Shown here: one piece after another, positions 13,936-14,010 of the stretch | Layout: every line of letters starts with the position of its first letter | Numbering within the stretch: the stretch's first letter is position 1 | Origin: an uncultured Holdemanella sp. | GTDB taxonomy: Bacteria; Bacillota_I; Bacilli_A; Erysipelotrichales; Erysipelotrichaceae | DNA length: 14,010 bases | Assembly: GCF_934772795.1 (NCBI RefSeq) | Contig: NZ_CAKVMR010000055.1 | Coordinates: 1 to 14,010, forward strand | Direction: 5' to 3' | Position numbers and translations under genes: made by a program | Notes under the pieces: generated by a model | What the model was told of the DNA's origin: nothing | Databases searched by the model: none | What the model saw: only the letters and a program-made list of their open reading frames with translations

Positions 13936-14010
13936 TAGGGTAGAGGGATAAAATAAAATTATCGCCCCTCCCGTTGAACCGTACGTACGGGTCTCGTATA
14001 CGGCTCTACA
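13935..14010 (-). mobile_element. Group II intron, 3' end (domains V and VI), antisense, runs off right edge
   Basis: On the minus strand the sequence contains a domain V-like hairpin (14006-13976): GAGCCGUAU...ACGUACGGUUC, with the catalytic AGC, an upper UACG/CGUA stem and a short loop. A 3-nt AAC linker leads to a domain VI hairpin (13972-13938) with stem GGG-A-GGGG against CCUCU-A-CCC. The unpaired A (minus-strand base at 13941) sits where the branch-point A belongs. The intron would end ...CCCTAT at about 13935, with the branch A 7 nt from the 3' end, as is usual. Domain V wording resembles bacterial group IIC introns. The reverse transcriptase and 5' end are outside the window. Confidence 0.8.

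Noticed and set aside
13938..13972. Hairpin after the flavoprotein read as a Rho-independent terminator
   Set aside because: No T-run follows it on the plus strand, and with the adjacent domain V it fits group II intron domain VI much better.
1..14010. CRISPR array, tRNA or rRNA gene, prophage attachment site
   Set aside because: No regularly spaced repeats, tRNA-like cloverleaf or rRNA sequence was recognised on either strand.

Overview
The window is a 14 kb piece of a low-GC Bacillota (Firmicutes) chromosome. I infer an Erysipelotrichia-like gut bacterium from the AT-rich composition, the conserved Firmicutes gene order (rnmV-ksgA-ispE and tilS-hpt-ftsH-hslO-dusB) and the absence of sporulation genes usually found near ksgA/ispE in Bacillus. 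The assignment to this class is inference; the phylum is much safer.

Layout from left to right: a partial IS1634/IS4-like transposase runs off the left edge (minus strand). Next come three minus-strand transcription units, listed in their direction of transcription, from right to left. Unit A (12378 down to 7118) is yitT-like, rnmV, ksgA, ispE, DUF1146, a degenerate MreB-like gene and tagO-like; the genes overlap or nearly touch, an extended -10 promoter starts the unit and a hairpin ends it. Unit B (7067 down to 2772) is a PemK/MazF-fold gene, tilS, hpt and ftsH, ending at a hairpin. Unit C (2672 down to 830) is hslO and dusB, with a near-consensus sigma-A promoter and its own terminator. 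On the plus strand, divergent from unit A, is one gene (12565-13935) for a COG2509-type FAD-dependent dehydrogenase. The last 75 bases are the 3' end (domains V and VI) of a group II intron in antisense orientation, abutting that gene's stop codon.

The core functions are translation and RNA maturation (RNase M5, 16S rRNA dimethyltransferase, tRNA-Ile lysidine synthetase, tRNA-dihydrouridine synthase), proteostasis (FtsH, Hsp33), purine salvage (Hpt) and envelope or isoprenoid supply (IspE, TagO/WecA-type transferase, actin-like protein). Every unit is co-oriented and compact.

The most interesting signal is the 5' leader of the FAD dehydrogenase. It folds as a complete guanine-type purine riboswitch aptamer starting at the predicted transcription start, but with two unusual bases in the J2/3 ligand core. 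It is followed by a hairpin that would hide the Shine-Dalgarno sequence and is mutually exclusive with helix P1, which looks like a translational ON switch. Other points of note are a MazF-fold protein without an antitoxin and apparently lacking the catalytic Arg, and an MreB-like protein with degraded nucleotide motifs.
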